From Microbacterium sp. MPKO10 (GTDB lineage Bacteria > Actinomycetota > Actinomycetes > Actinomycetales > Microbacteriaceae), in the NCBI RefSeq assembly GCF_026107415.2, contig NZ_JAPCHX010000003.1, positions 52,692-116,691 on the forward strand: DNA of 64,000 nucleotides, in the 5' to 3' direction. Under the pieces are notes generated by a model. The model saw only the letters and a list, made by a program, of their open reading frames with translations, was not told where the DNA came from and ran no database searches. The translations under genes were made by a program, and so were the position numbers. This document shows positions 46,139 through 55,644 of the stretch, in pieces; position 1 is the stretch's first letter, and every line of letters starts with the position of its first letter.

Positions 46139-47770
46139 CTATGCGGCAGCGGGCACGGCAGCTTGCACGAGGTGCCGTGCATAGGCGGGAACCGTGAAAA
46201 ACGGCAGGAATTCCTCGCCAAGCACGAGATCGCGCAGGAGGTCCGCGGCCTCGGTGTAATGATCACCTGCGCGGCGCGGGAGCGTGGCCAGCACATGGTC
46301 GATGCACCACTCCACGCGCTCACGCACAATCGGGATGCCGTCATCCGTGAGAGCACCCTGGTGGATCCAGTGCCAGAGCTGCGAGCGCGAGATCTCGGCG
46401 GTCGCAGCATCCTCCATCATGTCGTCGATCGCCGCGGCTCCGACACCGGAGAGCCAGCTCTCGATATAGCGGAGGGCTGCTGACACGTTCTGCGTGATTC
46501 CGGACGCCGTCAGCGCACCTCCCGGAACATCGAAGGTGAGGAGGTCCTCCGCCGAGACCCGGACATCGTCGCGCAGCCTGTGCAGCTGGTGGGGCCGGCC
46601 ATTGAGGACCGCATCGAACTCCTGCCGGGCAACTTCCACAAGCGTGGGATGCGCGACCCAGGTTCCATCGAATCCGGCAGCCGCCTCGCGGCGTTTGTCA
46701 TCGGCCGTCTGGTCGAGCGCCGTCGCCGTCACGTCCGGCTTGCGCCCGTTCGGGATGAACGCGCTCATCCCGCCAATCGCGTGGGCTCCCCGTCGATGGC
46801 ACGTGGCGACGAGAAGGTCGGTGTACGCACGCATGAACGGAGCTGTCATACGCACGTCCGCGCGGTCCGGGAGAAGGTGGCACCGCCCGCGATTGCGGAA
46901 GTTCTTGATGATGCTGAACAGGTAATCCCAGCGTCCTGCGTTGAGTCCGGCACAGTGGTCGCGAAGCTCGAACAGGATCTCCTCCATCTCGAAGGCCGCG
47001 GTGATTGTCTCGATGAGGACCGTTGCACGGATCGTTCCGTGTGGAATAGCGAGCGTCTCTTCGCTGAAGCAGAAGATCTCGTCCCACAATCGCGCCCCGT
47101 GGCGGCTCTCGAGCTTGGGGAGGTAGAAGTACGGACCACGACCGCGGGCGATGAGTTCGTGAGCGTTGTGAAAGAGATAAAGCCCGACGTCAACGAGGGA
47201 GGCCGACACGGGGGAGACGGCTCCGGTCGGGGTCGTGTAGCGCAGGTGCTTCTCTCTGAGGTGCCAGCCGCGGGGCCGGAACACGATCGTGGGAGTCACC
47301 TCTCCGATGCTGTACTGCTTTCCCCGCTCGTCGGTGAAGTCGATGCGGTGCCGAATCGCGTCAGCCAATGTGATCTGGCCCCCGACGATGTTCGACCAGG
47401 TCGGGCTGAGAGCGTCCTCGTGGTCGGCGAGCCAGACCTGGGCTCCGGAATTGAGGGCATTCACCGTCATCTTCCTGTCTGTGGGCCCTGTGATCTCAAC
47501 CCGACGGTCGTGAAGTCCCGGTCCTGCCCCGGCAACCCGCCAGGTCGGGTCATTCCTGATGCCAGCGGTCTCGGGAAGAAAGTCGGGCATGCTGCCCGCG
47601 TCGATGCACGCTAGCCGCTCGACGTTCGCGCGCAGCAGCTCGTGCCTGCCGACGGCAAAGCGGTCATGCAGCGCCGTGAGAAAGCTCAGTGCCGCCGGCG
47701 TGAGTACCTCATCGAAGCCCGCTTCCATCGGCCCGGTGATCGTGATCCGGTTGTCATATTCGATCGTCAT
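46139..47770 (-). CDS. aceB: malate synthase A
   Basis: 543 residues. It condenses glyoxylate with acetyl-CoA to malate, the second step of the glyoxylate shunt. Family features include WLADHEDALSPTWSNIVGGQ, RPRGWHLREKHLRY, and the catalytic-region RATVLIETITAAFEMEEILF. It lies 20 bp after aceA in the same direction, so both are probably co-transcribed. Confidence 0.95.
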   Translation of the reverse strand: MTIEYDNRITITGPMEAGFDEVLTPAALSFLTALHDRFAVGRHELLRANVERLACIDAGSMPDFLPETAGIRNDPTWRVAGAGPGLHDRRVEITGPTDRKMTVNALNSGAQVWLADHEDALSPTWSNIVGGQITLADAIRHRIDFTDERGKQYSIGEVTPTIVFRPRGWHLREKHLRYTTPTGAVSPVSASLVDVGLYLFHNAHELIARGRGPYFYLPKLESRHGARLWDEIFCFSEETLAIPHGTIRATVLIETITAAFEMEEILFELRDHCAGLNAGRWDYLFSIIKNFRNRGRCHLLPDRADVRMTAPFMRAYTDLLVATCHRRGAHAIGGMSAFIPNGRKPDVTATALDQTADDKRREAAAGFDGTWVAHPTLVEVARQEFDAVLNGRPHQLHRLRDDVRVSAEDLLTFDVPGGALTASGITQNVSAALRYIESWLSGVGAAAIDDMMEDAATAEISRSQLWHWIHQGALTDDGIPIVRERVEWCIDHVLATLPRRAGDHYTEAADLLRDLVLGEEFLPFFTVPAYARHLVQAAVPAAA

Positions 47771-47790
47771 GATGCATCCTCGTTCCCTGA

Positions 47791-49107
47791 TCAGATGAAT
47801 TGCTCGGACTCCGTTGATCCGGCCAGCGCCAAAGTGGCGCTTGACGGGTTCAACGCAGTGGATACGCGGTCGAAATAGCCGGTGCCGACCTCCGCCTGAT
47901 GCTTGGTCGCCGTGTAGCCGCGGGACTCGGCGGCGAATTCGGCCTCCTGCAGGTCGACGTACGCTGACATCTGCCTGTCGCGGTAGTCGAGAGCCAGCTC
48001 GAACATTCCATGGTTGAGCGAGTGGAAGCCGGCAAGCGTGATGAATTGGAACGCGTAGCCCATTGCCGCCAGCTCCCGTTGAAACGCGGCGATCGTGTCG
48101 TCGTCGAGGTGCCGCCTCCAGTTGAAGCTGGGGGAGCAGTTGTATGCAAGCTTCTGGTCGGGGAATTCAGCATGGATGCTCTCGGCGAATCGTCGCGCGA
48201 GCTCCAGATCCGGTTCGCTGGACTCGACCCACAGCAGGTCAGCGTACGGAGCGTACGCGTGCCCGCGCGCAATGACCGGATCGATGCCGTTCTGCACCTC
48301 GTAGAATCCGTCCGCCGTGCGGGTTCCCGTGAGAAATCTCCGGTCTCGCTCATCGACGTCGCTCGTGAGGAGCGTGGCGGCGAGAGCATCCGTCCGGGCG
48401 ATGATGATCGAGGGGACCCCAGCGACGTCCGCGGCGAGGCGTGCCGCGTTGAGGGTCCGGATGTGCTGCCCCGTCGGGATGAGAACCTTGCCGCCCATAT
48501 GGCCGCACTTCTTCTCGCTGGCAAGCTGGTCTTCCCAGTGCACTCCCGCGGCTCCGGCGCCGATCATGGCGTGCATGAGCTCGTAGGCGTTGAGCGGACC
48601 GCCGAAGCCGGCTTCGGCATCGGCGACAACGGGAGCCATCCAGTCGCGCGTCGTGCCGCCGGTCTCCGCGTATTCGATTTGAGCCGACCTCAGCAGGGCA
48701 TTGTTGATGCGTCGGACGACGGCGGGCACCGAGTTGGCGGGATACAGGCTCTGATCGGGGTAGGTCTGCCCCGCAAGGTTGGCGTCGGCGGCAACCTGCC
48801 AGCCGGAGAGGTAGATGGCCTCGAGCCCGGCTCGCACCTGCTGCACAGCCTGATTGCCTGTCAGAGCCCCGAGGGCAGAGACCCAGGATGCTTGATCCTC
48901 ACTGTTGCGCTCGATCAACTCCCAGAGCCGCTGCGCGCCGCGATCCGCGAGCGTCGCCTGTTCGCGTACGGGACCGCGGAGAGCGATGACGTCTTCGGCC
49001 GAGTAATCGCGTTGTACGTTCTGCCACCGGGGATTGATGTCCCACTCAGTCTGCAACTCCACGGTCGTCTGCGTCTGCTGTCCGGGTCGCTGGCTGATGT
49101 CGTTCAT
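47791..49107 (-). CDS. aceA: isocitrate lyase
   Basis: 438 residues. It splits isocitrate to glyoxylate and succinate. The catalytic [18 protein letters not shown] and the [12 protein letters not shown] signature are present. It is divergent from a RamB-like regulator across 136 bp containing AT-rich inverted repeats (AATATGAATATT near 49195), a possible operator. Needed for growth on acetate or fatty acids. Confidence 0.96.
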   Translation of the reverse strand: MNDISQRPGQQTQTTVELQTEWDINPRWQNVQRDYSAEDVIALRGPVREQATLADRGAQRLWELIERNSEDQASWVSALGALTGNQAVQQVRAGLEAIYLSGWQVAADANLAGQTYPDQSLYPANSVPAVVRRINNALLRSAQIEYAETGGTTRDWMAPVVADAEAGFGGPLNAYELMHAMIGAGAAGVHWEDQLASEKKCGHMGGKVLIPTGQHIRTLNAARLAADVAGVPSIIIARTDALAATLLTSDVDERDRRFLTGTRTADGFYEVQNGIDPVIARGHAYAPYADLLWVESSEPDLELARRFAESIHAEFPDQKLAYNCSPSFNWRRHLDDDTIAAFQRELAAMGYAFQFITLAGFHSLNHGMFELALDYRDRQMSAYVDLQEAEFAAESRGYTATKHQAEVGTGYFDRVSTALNPSSATLALAGSTESEQFI

Positions 49108-49243
49108 CGTTCGCTCCTTCTCGTCGTGTGAATGCCGATATCTCGAGTGTGGCGTGCATGAATAGCCTTTTTCCGGTCAAAAGGAAGAGAAGAATATGAA
49201 TATTTCTGTTGCATAGAATGACTAGCAATGTCAGGCTGGGCAG

Positions 49244-50734
49244 ATGACGACAGAATTGCGCCCGGCTGACGGCACCGAGGGAGACGTCGATTCGCTCACG
49301 ATCGGACGCCGCATCAGAGCGTTGCGTCTTGACCGGGGTATGACCGTCGAGGCGCTGGGCAGCGCCATCGGCCGGGCAGCCTCGCAGATCTCTGTGATCG
49401 AGAACGGCAAACGCGAGCTGAAGCTCGTGGAACTGCGCAACCTGGCTCGGGCACTCGGAACCTCACTGGACGGACTGCTGCAGCCAGAGCCGCTGTCACG
49501 GCGGGATTCCCTGGAGATCGCCCTCGAGCGTGCGCAGAGAGGTCCGCTGTACCAGTCACTTGATCTGCCGGCCCTGCCCATTCGCAAGGGGTTAAGCGAT
49601 GCGGCGATTGAGACGATTCTGCGTCTTCACGGCGAGCTCGAGCAGCTGCACACGCAGCGCGCGGCCACGCCGGAAGAGGCACGGCGGGCGAACACTGAGC
49701 TTCGGGCGGAACAGCGCAAACGTAACAACTACTACGAAGAGCTCGAGCGCACAGCGGCCGAGCTGCTCACGGCGATCGGGCACAACGGTGGGCCGTTGTC
49801 CCAGCGCGCGACGGCCGAACTGTCTGCGCATCTTGGCTTCACCCTGCACTATGTTGCCGATCTTCCCATCACGACACGGAGCATCACCGACCACCGCAAT
49901 CACCGCATTTATCTGCCGCTCAAGCAGACCGGAACCGATCCGCGATCCGCGCTTCTGCAGGCAATTGCTGCCTACGTTCTGGGCCAGCCCGAACCCCACG
50001 ATTACGGCGACCTGCTGCGTCAGCGCGTGGAGACGAACTACCTGGCGGGCGCGCTGCTCGTCCCGGAGGCGAGCGCCGTCGATTTCCTCTCGCGTGCGAA
50101 GGCCGCGCGCGAGCTCTCGGTCGAAGATCTGCGGGACCATTTCGCCGTCGGCTACGAGACGGCGGCGCACCGATTCACGAACCTCGTCACGCGCCACCTG
50201 GACATTCCGGTCCATTTCCTGAAGGTGCACTCCAGTGGCGTCATCTCGAAGGCGTACCAGAACGACGACGTCCAGTTCCCGACCGACCCCCTCGGATCGG
50301 TCGAGGGCCAACGTGTGTGCCGCTGGTGGAGTGCGCGTCAGGTGTTCGACGTCGAAGACCGGCTCAGCCCGTACCAGCAGTTCACCGACAAACCCGTGGG
50401 GACCTACTGGTGCACGTCCAGCATCCAGTCGACGCCGAATGGTGATTTCTCGGTCAGTGTCGGCACGCAGTTCGCCCACGTGCGCTGGTTCCGGGGCCGT
50501 GACACTAAGCGCCGCCTGACGTCGCGTTGCCCCGACCCGTCGTGCTGCCGTGAGCCCGATGCCGGCGTCTCTCGGTACTGGAGCGGACAGGCCCTGCCCA
50601 GCGCGCGCCTCAACTCCTCGCTGCTCGCTGCGATGCCAGACGGGTCGACGAGCGGAATCGACAAGGTCGAGGTCTACGAGTTCCTCGATCGCCACGCGAG
50701 TGCGCATACGGGGAGCTCGAGCCACGGAGCGTAG
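49244..50734 (+). CDS. ramB: RamB-like short-chain fatty-acyl/glyoxylate regulator
   Basis: 496 residues. N-terminal XRE HTH (GMTVEALGSAIGRAASQISV), a coiled linker, an ImmA/IrrE-like middle and a C-terminal domain with clustered cysteines (SRCPDPSCCREPDAG) as in RamB/ScfR proteins. These sense acyl-CoA-related signals and control the glyoxylate genes. The divergent position beside aceA supports the role. The exact operator cannot be read with confidence. Confidence 0.85.
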   Translation: MTTELRPADGTEGDVDSLTIGRRIRALRLDRGMTVEALGSAIGRAASQISVIENGKRELKLVELRNLARALGTSLDGLLQPEPLSRRDSLEIALERAQRGPLYQSLDLPALPIRKGLSDAAIETILRLHGELEQLHTQRAATPEEARRANTELRAEQRKRNNYYEELERTAAELLTAIGHNGGPLSQRATAELSAHLGFTLHYVADLPITTRSITDHRNHRIYLPLKQTGTDPRSALLQAIAAYVLGQPEPHDYGDLLRQRVETNYLAGALLVPEASAVDFLSRAKAARELSVEDLRDHFAVGYETAAHRFTNLVTRHLDIPVHFLKVHSSGVISKAYQNDDVQFPTDPLGSVEGQRVCRWWSARQVFDVEDRLSPYQQFTDKPVGTYWCTSSIQSTPNGDFSVSVGTQFAHVRWFRGRDTKRRLTSRCPDPSCCREPDAGVSRYWSGQALPSARLNSSLLAAMPDGSTSGIDKVEVYEFLDRHASAHTGSSSHGA

Positions 50735-50788
50735 GGGAAGGAGCCGGGGCGCTTTGCCCGCCCCGCAACCGAGAGTATCGTCGCCTCT

Positions 50789-52159
50789 ATGACGACCCCG
50801 ACCACACTCATTCTCCTTGGAGGCAGCGGCGATCTCAGCGCGCGACTGCTCATGCCCGCCCTCGGCCAGCTCATCTCGGAGCGTCCGGAGGTTCGCGTCC
50901 GCCTGATCGGGGTCGGTGCCGAGCCGCTGTCGGCGGAAGAGTGGCGTGAACGCGTGAGGGAGTCGTTCGACGCGGCGAAGGCCTCGGGTGAGAGCGTTGA
51001 TGCGCTCCTGTCCGAGACGACGTACACCTCGGCCGATGTCACAGACGCGGATGCTCTCGCGGAACTGCTCGACGGCGTGGAAGGAGCACCGGCTCTCTAC
51101 TTTGCCTTGCCACCACGCGTCACCGAGAAGGCGTGCGCAGCCTTGGAATCCGTTTCTCTCCCCGCAGGCACGGTGCTGGCGATGGAGAAGCCGTTCGGGG
51201 TGGATGCCGAGTCGGCTCGTCGCCTCACACAGCAACTGCTGCGGCTCGTGCCTGAGGATCAGATACATCGCGTTGACCACTTCCTGGGGCGATCGACGGT
51301 GCTCAACCTCCTGGGGCTGCGCTTTGCGAACCGCGTGTTCGAGCCGCTCTGGAACCGTGATCACATCGACAGCGTCTCGATCATCTACGACGAGCAGCTC
51401 GGCCTCGAGGGGCGTGCGGGCTACTACGACAACGCTGGCGCCCTCGTCGATATGATCCAGAGCCACCTGCTGCAGGTTCTCTCGATCTTCGCGATGGAAC
51501 CACCGCATTCAACCGATGCTGTCGACCTCCGCGACGCGAAGACGACAGTGCTTCGCGCCACCCACGTGCGCAACGACGACCCGGTCGGTTCGAGTCACCG
51601 TGCGCGGTACACCCGGGGGACCGTGGCGGGGCGCGAGTTTCCCTCGTATGCGGACGAGGACGGTGTTGATCCGACACGGAAGACCGAGACGCTGGCCCAG
51701 GTGACGTTCGACATCGATAACTGGCGATGGTCGGGGGTCCCGTTCACTCTGCGGTCGGGAAAAGCAGTCGGGGCGCGCCGTCGCGAGATCATCGTGCACT
51801 TCAAACCGGCGCCGCACGTTCCGCTCGGCCTGGTTGGCGGGCGTGAGCCCGATGTGCTCCGCATTGCGCTCGGACCCGACGAAATGTCACTCGAGATCAA
51901 TGTGAACGGTCCGGGCGACCCGTGGGATCTCGAGCGTGTCGCACTGACGACGACGTTCGGTGACGGGCAGCTTCAGGCGTACGGGGAGGTTCTCGAGAGC
52001 CTGCTCACGGGGGACCCGTCACTGTCCGTTCGCGGCGACGCAGCCGAACAGATGTGGCGCATCGTCCAGCCGGTTCTCGACGCCTGGCGCGCGGACGAGG
52101 TGCCTCTTGAGGAGTACGAGACGGGATCGGGCGGGCCAGTGGACTGGCCGGAGCTGTAA
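50789..52159 (+). CDS. zwf: glucose-6-phosphate dehydrogenase
   Basis: 456 residues. The Rossmann start LILLGGSGDLSARLLMPAL, the EKPFG motif and the substrate-binding RVDHFLGRSTVLNL are intact, so it should oxidise glucose-6-phosphate with NAD(P)+. It is somewhat shorter than typical 490-510-residue enzymes and stands alone without tal, opcA or pgl nearby, so it may be a second paralogue in this genome. Confidence 0.9.
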   Translation: MTTPTTLILLGGSGDLSARLLMPALGQLISERPEVRVRLIGVGAEPLSAEEWRERVRESFDAAKASGESVDALLSETTYTSADVTDADALAELLDGVEGAPALYFALPPRVTEKACAALESVSLPAGTVLAMEKPFGVDAESARRLTQQLLRLVPEDQIHRVDHFLGRSTVLNLLGLRFANRVFEPLWNRDHIDSVSIIYDEQLGLEGRAGYYDNAGALVDMIQSHLLQVLSIFAMEPPHSTDAVDLRDAKTTVLRATHVRNDDPVGSSHRARYTRGTVAGREFPSYADEDGVDPTRKTETLAQVTFDIDNWRWSGVPFTLRSGKAVGARRREIIVHFKPAPHVPLGLVGGREPDVLRIALGPDEMSLEINVNGPGDPWDLERVALTTTFGDGQLQAYGEVLESLLTGDPSLSVRGDAAEQMWRIVQPVLDAWRADEVPLEEYETGSGGPVDWPEL

Positions 52160-52163
52160 ACGC

Positions 52164-52703
52164 TCAGGCCCCGCGGGCCTCACTCGCCGTCGTTGGAGCA
52201 GGCGAGACGAGGTCGGGGTCGACGTGATCAGGATCGTGGTGCTGGGGATCTGCCCAGGTCGCGATCGTCGTGAGCTCGAGAGCAACTTGGCTCTGCGCGT
52301 CGTCGCGGGGAACGGGCCGCATCATGTCCCGAAGGTCTTTCTCGCGCATGCTGGGTGCCTTTTCCTCTGCAGCCTGGGTCGCGACCTCGGGGGCAGACGC
52401 AACCTCCGCCACGGTGTCTGGCGCCGTTGAGGCTGACCCCGGCGAACCGAGGACGCTTGAGACGATGTCCTTGGCCAGCAAGATTGTCGACATCGAAGAG
52501 AAGATGCCGTCATCTGGAACGCTGTCGGGGTCACGGCGTACGAGCGACCAGGTTCCGTCGGCCCCCATGAACTCCTCAAGCCGGGCATGAACGGCGTCGA
52601 AAACCTGCTCTTCGGACAGCCGAGCCGGCAGATCACTCTGAGGATCAGGGATCGCCGGAGGTGCGGGCTGTGCCTTGCGGTGGCGACGGCGTAATCCGAA
52701 CAT
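52164..52703 (-). CDS. unknown acidic protein
   Basis: 179 residues from ATG at 52703 (GGAAGAAG upstream; a longer start at 52790 is unlikely). A basic start (MFGLRRRHRKAQ) then a Pro/Ala-rich segment, EEQVFDAVHARLEEFMGADG and WSLVRRDPDSVPDDGIFSSM. No family recognised. It converges on zwf with 4 bp between stops. Confidence 0.6.
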   Translation of the reverse strand: MFGLRRRHRKAQPAPPAIPDPQSDLPARLSEEQVFDAVHARLEEFMGADGTWSLVRRDPDSVPDDGIFSSMSTILLAKDIVSSVLGSPGSASTAPDTVAEVASAPEVATQAAEEKAPSMREKDLRDMMRPVPRDDAQSQVALELTTIATWADPQHHDPDHVDPDLVSPAPTTASEARGA

Positions 52704-52796
52704 GATCACTTCTTCCAGGATTGACTCCAGACGTGAGTTCAGTCTCACGCATGTGCGCCCGGAATTACGCGGGACACGCCGACGTGACACCCCTTC

Positions 52797-52809
52797 GGGG
52801 GGGGGGGGG
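52797..52809 (+). repeat. poly-G tract
   Basis: Thirteen consecutive G residues directly after CCCCTTC, between two reverse-strand genes and about 95-105 bp upstream of the start of the 52164-52703 gene. Such tracts can vary in length by slippage; a sequencing or assembly error is also possible. Confidence 0.8.
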
Positions 52810-52833
52810 CAGATCAGGATGCTGGCGGAGACG

Positions 52834-53118
52834 TCAAAAACTCAAGGTCACCTTGCGCGCCTTGGCCGCCTTCTTCTCGGCCTTCTTCTGAGTCTTGTCC
52901 GGCTTGTCAGCATCCGGATCGATCTCGCCGTTCGCGATCTGCCTCTCGGTCTCTGCCTCTTGCGCGACGACCCCGAACGCCAGTGCCACCGAACTCAGCC
53001 AGCCGAGCCACAGCAGGGCGAGTCGCCAGTCGCGCTTGCTGTTGCGAGTGGCTTGGAAGAGACTCCAGCCACCGAAAATTGACCCGAGCACCCCGGTGTT
53101 GAGGAGGTATTTGCGCAT
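52834..53118 (-). CDS. small membrane protein
   Basis: 94 residues from ATG at 53118. A first hydrophobic segment (NTGVLGSIFGGWSLFQ) and a longer helix (ALLWLGWLSSVALAFGVV) are followed by a Lys/Ala/Asp-rich cytoplasmic tail. Typical of short actinobacterial membrane proteins with no assigned role. Confidence 0.6.
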   Translation of the reverse strand: MRKYLLNTGVLGSIFGGWSLFQATRNSKRDWRLALLWLGWLSSVALAFGVVAQEAETERQIANGEIDPDADKPDKTQKKAEKKAAKARKVTLSF

Positions 53119-53301
53119 TCGCATCCCTTTCTGCCACGGTCTGTCGTGCTGATCAGCCTAAGCCTACGGCTCTGCAGAGCTGCAATCGAGCACATTCCGC
53201 TGACACGCGGCAGGGTTTGTCGCAGGTTCCCGGGGCCGTGTGGAGTGCCCGCTGGTAGTCTGATGACGCGCCCGAGAGCGCAACGGGAAAGGGGACGCAT
53301 C

Positions 53302-54804
53302 GTGGGTTCGAGTTCTCGAAAGTCTGCCGGGTTCGATTTTGTCGTCGTGGCAAACCGCCTTCCAGTGGACTCCGTCACCGGCCCGGATGGTTCTCACATG
53401 TGGCGCCTCTCGCCTGGCGGACTCGTGACCGCCCTCGAACCGGTGATGCGCGGTGTCGACGGTGCATGGATCGGATGGCCCGGAGCGGCGAATACCGAGA
53501 TCGATCCCTTCGAGCACGACGGCATCAAGATGGAGCCCGTCGCCCTCAGCGACCTCGACGTCGAGTACTACTACGAGGGGTTCTCGAACGACACGCTCTG
53601 GCCCTTGTACCACGACGTGATCGCGCAGCCGACGTATCACCGTGAATGGTGGGATGCGTACCGCACGGTCAACCAGCGTTTCGCCGATCGCGCGATCTCG
53701 ATCGCTGCACACGGGGCAACGGTCTGGGTGCAGGATTATCAGCTCCAGCTGGTTCCCGGGATGCTGCGTCAGGCGCGCCCCGACCTCACGATCGGCTTCT
53801 TCAATCACATTCCGTTTCCGGCCTACGGGCTCTTCGCGCAGCTGCCGTGGCGCAAGCAGATCGTGCGGGGGCTTCTCGGCGCCGACGTCATCGGCTTTCA
53901 GCGTGCGGCAGACGCGAGCAATTTTTCCCGCGCTGTGCGGCGGCTTTTCGGCTTCGAGACGAAGGGAACCCGAATCTGGGTTCCCGAGGACTCGTCTCAG
54001 GACGAGGTCGCCGGGTCGCCCCCCTCGCGTAAAGGATTGCCCGTGCGACGCGTCGTCGCCCGTCATTTCCCCATCTCCATCGATTCGGCAGCCTATGCGC
54101 GGCTTGCCGAGAAGCCCTCGGTCATCGCCCGGGCGAAGCAGATTCGTGAGGACCTCGGGAACCCCCGGACGATCATGCTCGGCGTCGACAGACTCGACTA
54201 TACGAAAGGGATCAGGCACCGTCTGAAGGCCTACGGCGAGTTGCTGCGTGAGAACCGCATCGACGTTGAGTCCACGACGCTGATCCAGGTGGCCAGCCCC
54301 AGCCGCGAACGCGTCGGCACATATATTGCGCTTCGCGACCAGATCGAGCGCACGGTCGGGCGCATCAACGGAGACTTCGGCACGATCGGGCACTCGGCCG
54401 TGGTCTACATGCACCACGGGTATCCGCGAGAAGAGATGGTGGCGCTCTATCTCGCATCGGACATCATGCTCGTCACATCGCTGCGAGACGGTATGAACCT
54501 CGTCGCGAAAGAGTACGTGGCTGTCCGAGCCGACAACGACGGCATCCTGATCCTCAGCGAGTTCACGGGAGCCGCTGACGACCTCAAGCAGGCGCTGCAG
54601 ATCAACCCGCACGACATCGACGGTGTGAAAGACACGATGATTCGTGCGATCGAGATGTCCACGGCGGAACGCAGGCGGCGCATGCGAGCGCTGCGCCGCC
54701 GTGTTCTCGACAACGACGTGGCCAAATGGTCGGCGGCGTTCCTCGACGAGCTCAAACACAACTCGACAGCACGAAGCACGGCAGCAGACGGAGGTGCATC
54801 ATGA
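53302..54804 (+). CDS. otsA: trehalose-6-phosphate synthase
   Basis: 500 residues from GTG at 53302 (AAAGGGGA upstream); longer starts at 53263 and 53146 are less likely. It transfers glucose from a nucleotide sugar to glucose-6-phosphate. VVVANRLPVD, VWVQDYQLQLVPGMLR, FNHIPFP, VDRLDYTKGI and SLRDGMNLVAKEYV are all present. Coupled to otsB by a 4-bp overlap. Confidence 0.95.
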   Translation: MGSSSRKSAGFDFVVVANRLPVDSVTGPDGSHMWRLSPGGLVTALEPVMRGVDGAWIGWPGAANTEIDPFEHDGIKMEPVALSDLDVEYYYEGFSNDTLWPLYHDVIAQPTYHREWWDAYRTVNQRFADRAISIAAHGATVWVQDYQLQLVPGMLRQARPDLTIGFFNHIPFPAYGLFAQLPWRKQIVRGLLGADVIGFQRAADASNFSRAVRRLFGFETKGTRIWVPEDSSQDEVAGSPPSRKGLPVRRVVARHFPISIDSAAYARLAEKPSVIARAKQIREDLGNPRTIMLGVDRLDYTKGIRHRLKAYGELLRENRIDVESTTLIQVASPSRERVGTYIALRDQIERTVGRINGDFGTIGHSAVVYMHHGYPREEMVALYLASDIMLVTSLRDGMNLVAKEYVAVRADNDGILILSEFTGAADDLKQALQINPHDIDGVKDTMIRAIEMSTAERRRRMRALRRRVLDNDVAKWSAAFLDELKHNSTARSTAADGGAS

Positions 54805-55610
54805 CCGGCGACACTTGTGGTTTCGATGGAGTACCCGGATCCCTTATCGCGGCGCTCCGCCACCTCGCAACGACGCCCCAGCTCACCGTTGCTCTCGATT
54901 TCGACGGCGTGCTCGCCCCGCTCGTCGACCGGCCAGGCGAGGCGCGCGGAGACGACCGGAGCCTGCGCGCGATCAGCGATCTCGTGGCGTTGTCGGGAAC
55001 CACGGTCGTCCTCGTGTCCGGCCGTTCCCTAGACAGCCTGCGCGCCGTCAGTGGGTCGCCTGACAAGGTGCTGCTCGTCGGGTCCCACGGCGCCGAGTAC
55101 GACCTGGGTGAGGGAAACGCGGGCATCTCGATCACGAACGAAGAGAAGCGCGCGCTGACCGAGCTGAGACGTGCTATGCACGATGTGCTGGAGCGGCATC
55201 CGAACGCCCGTCTGGAAGACAAGCCCGCCGGATGTGCCCTGCACACCAGAGGGCTCGCCCCGGATGCTGCCCACGCAGCGCAGCGCGACGCATCACGTAC
55301 CGTGGGGCAGCGCGTTCCCGGAGTGACGCATCGCGCGGGAAAGGACGTCCTCGAGTTCTCGGTCGTCTCCGCAACGAAGGGCGACGCCATGCAGCGGCTG
55401 CGCCTGCACACGAGCGCGACGGCGATGCTCTACGCGGGCGACGATGTGACGGACGAAGACGCGTTCGCCGCACTCGAAATCGGAGATGTGTCCGTCAAGG
55501 TCGGGGAGGGGGCGACCGTCGCCGACCACCGCGTGCATGGAACGGTGGAAGTCTCGCAGATGCTGCGCGTGCTCGCGGCAGATCGGCGCAACCACCTGCT
55601 CGGTGCATAA
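54801..55610 (+). CDS. otsB: trehalose-phosphatase
   Basis: 269 residues from ATG at 54801. HAD-type phosphatase: the nucleophile motif ALDFDGVLAP (DxD), the Ser motif VLVSGRS, the Lys region GKDVLEF and the final acidic motif YAGDDVTDEDAF. It removes phosphate to release trehalose, used as osmoprotectant and storage sugar. Confidence 0.95.
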   Translation: MTGDTCGFDGVPGSLIAALRHLATTPQLTVALDFDGVLAPLVDRPGEARGDDRSLRAISDLVALSGTTVVLVSGRSLDSLRAVSGSPDKVLLVGSHGAEYDLGEGNAGISITNEEKRALTELRRAMHDVLERHPNARLEDKPAGCALHTRGLAPDAAHAAQRDASRTVGQRVPGVTHRAGKDVLEFSVVSATKGDAMQRLRLHTSATAMLYAGDDVTDEDAFAALEIGDVSVKVGEGATVADHRVHGTVEVSQMLRVLAADRRNHLLGA

Positions 55611-55644
55611 CGCGCGAGTTTGACGCACGGCATAGACTCAGAAC

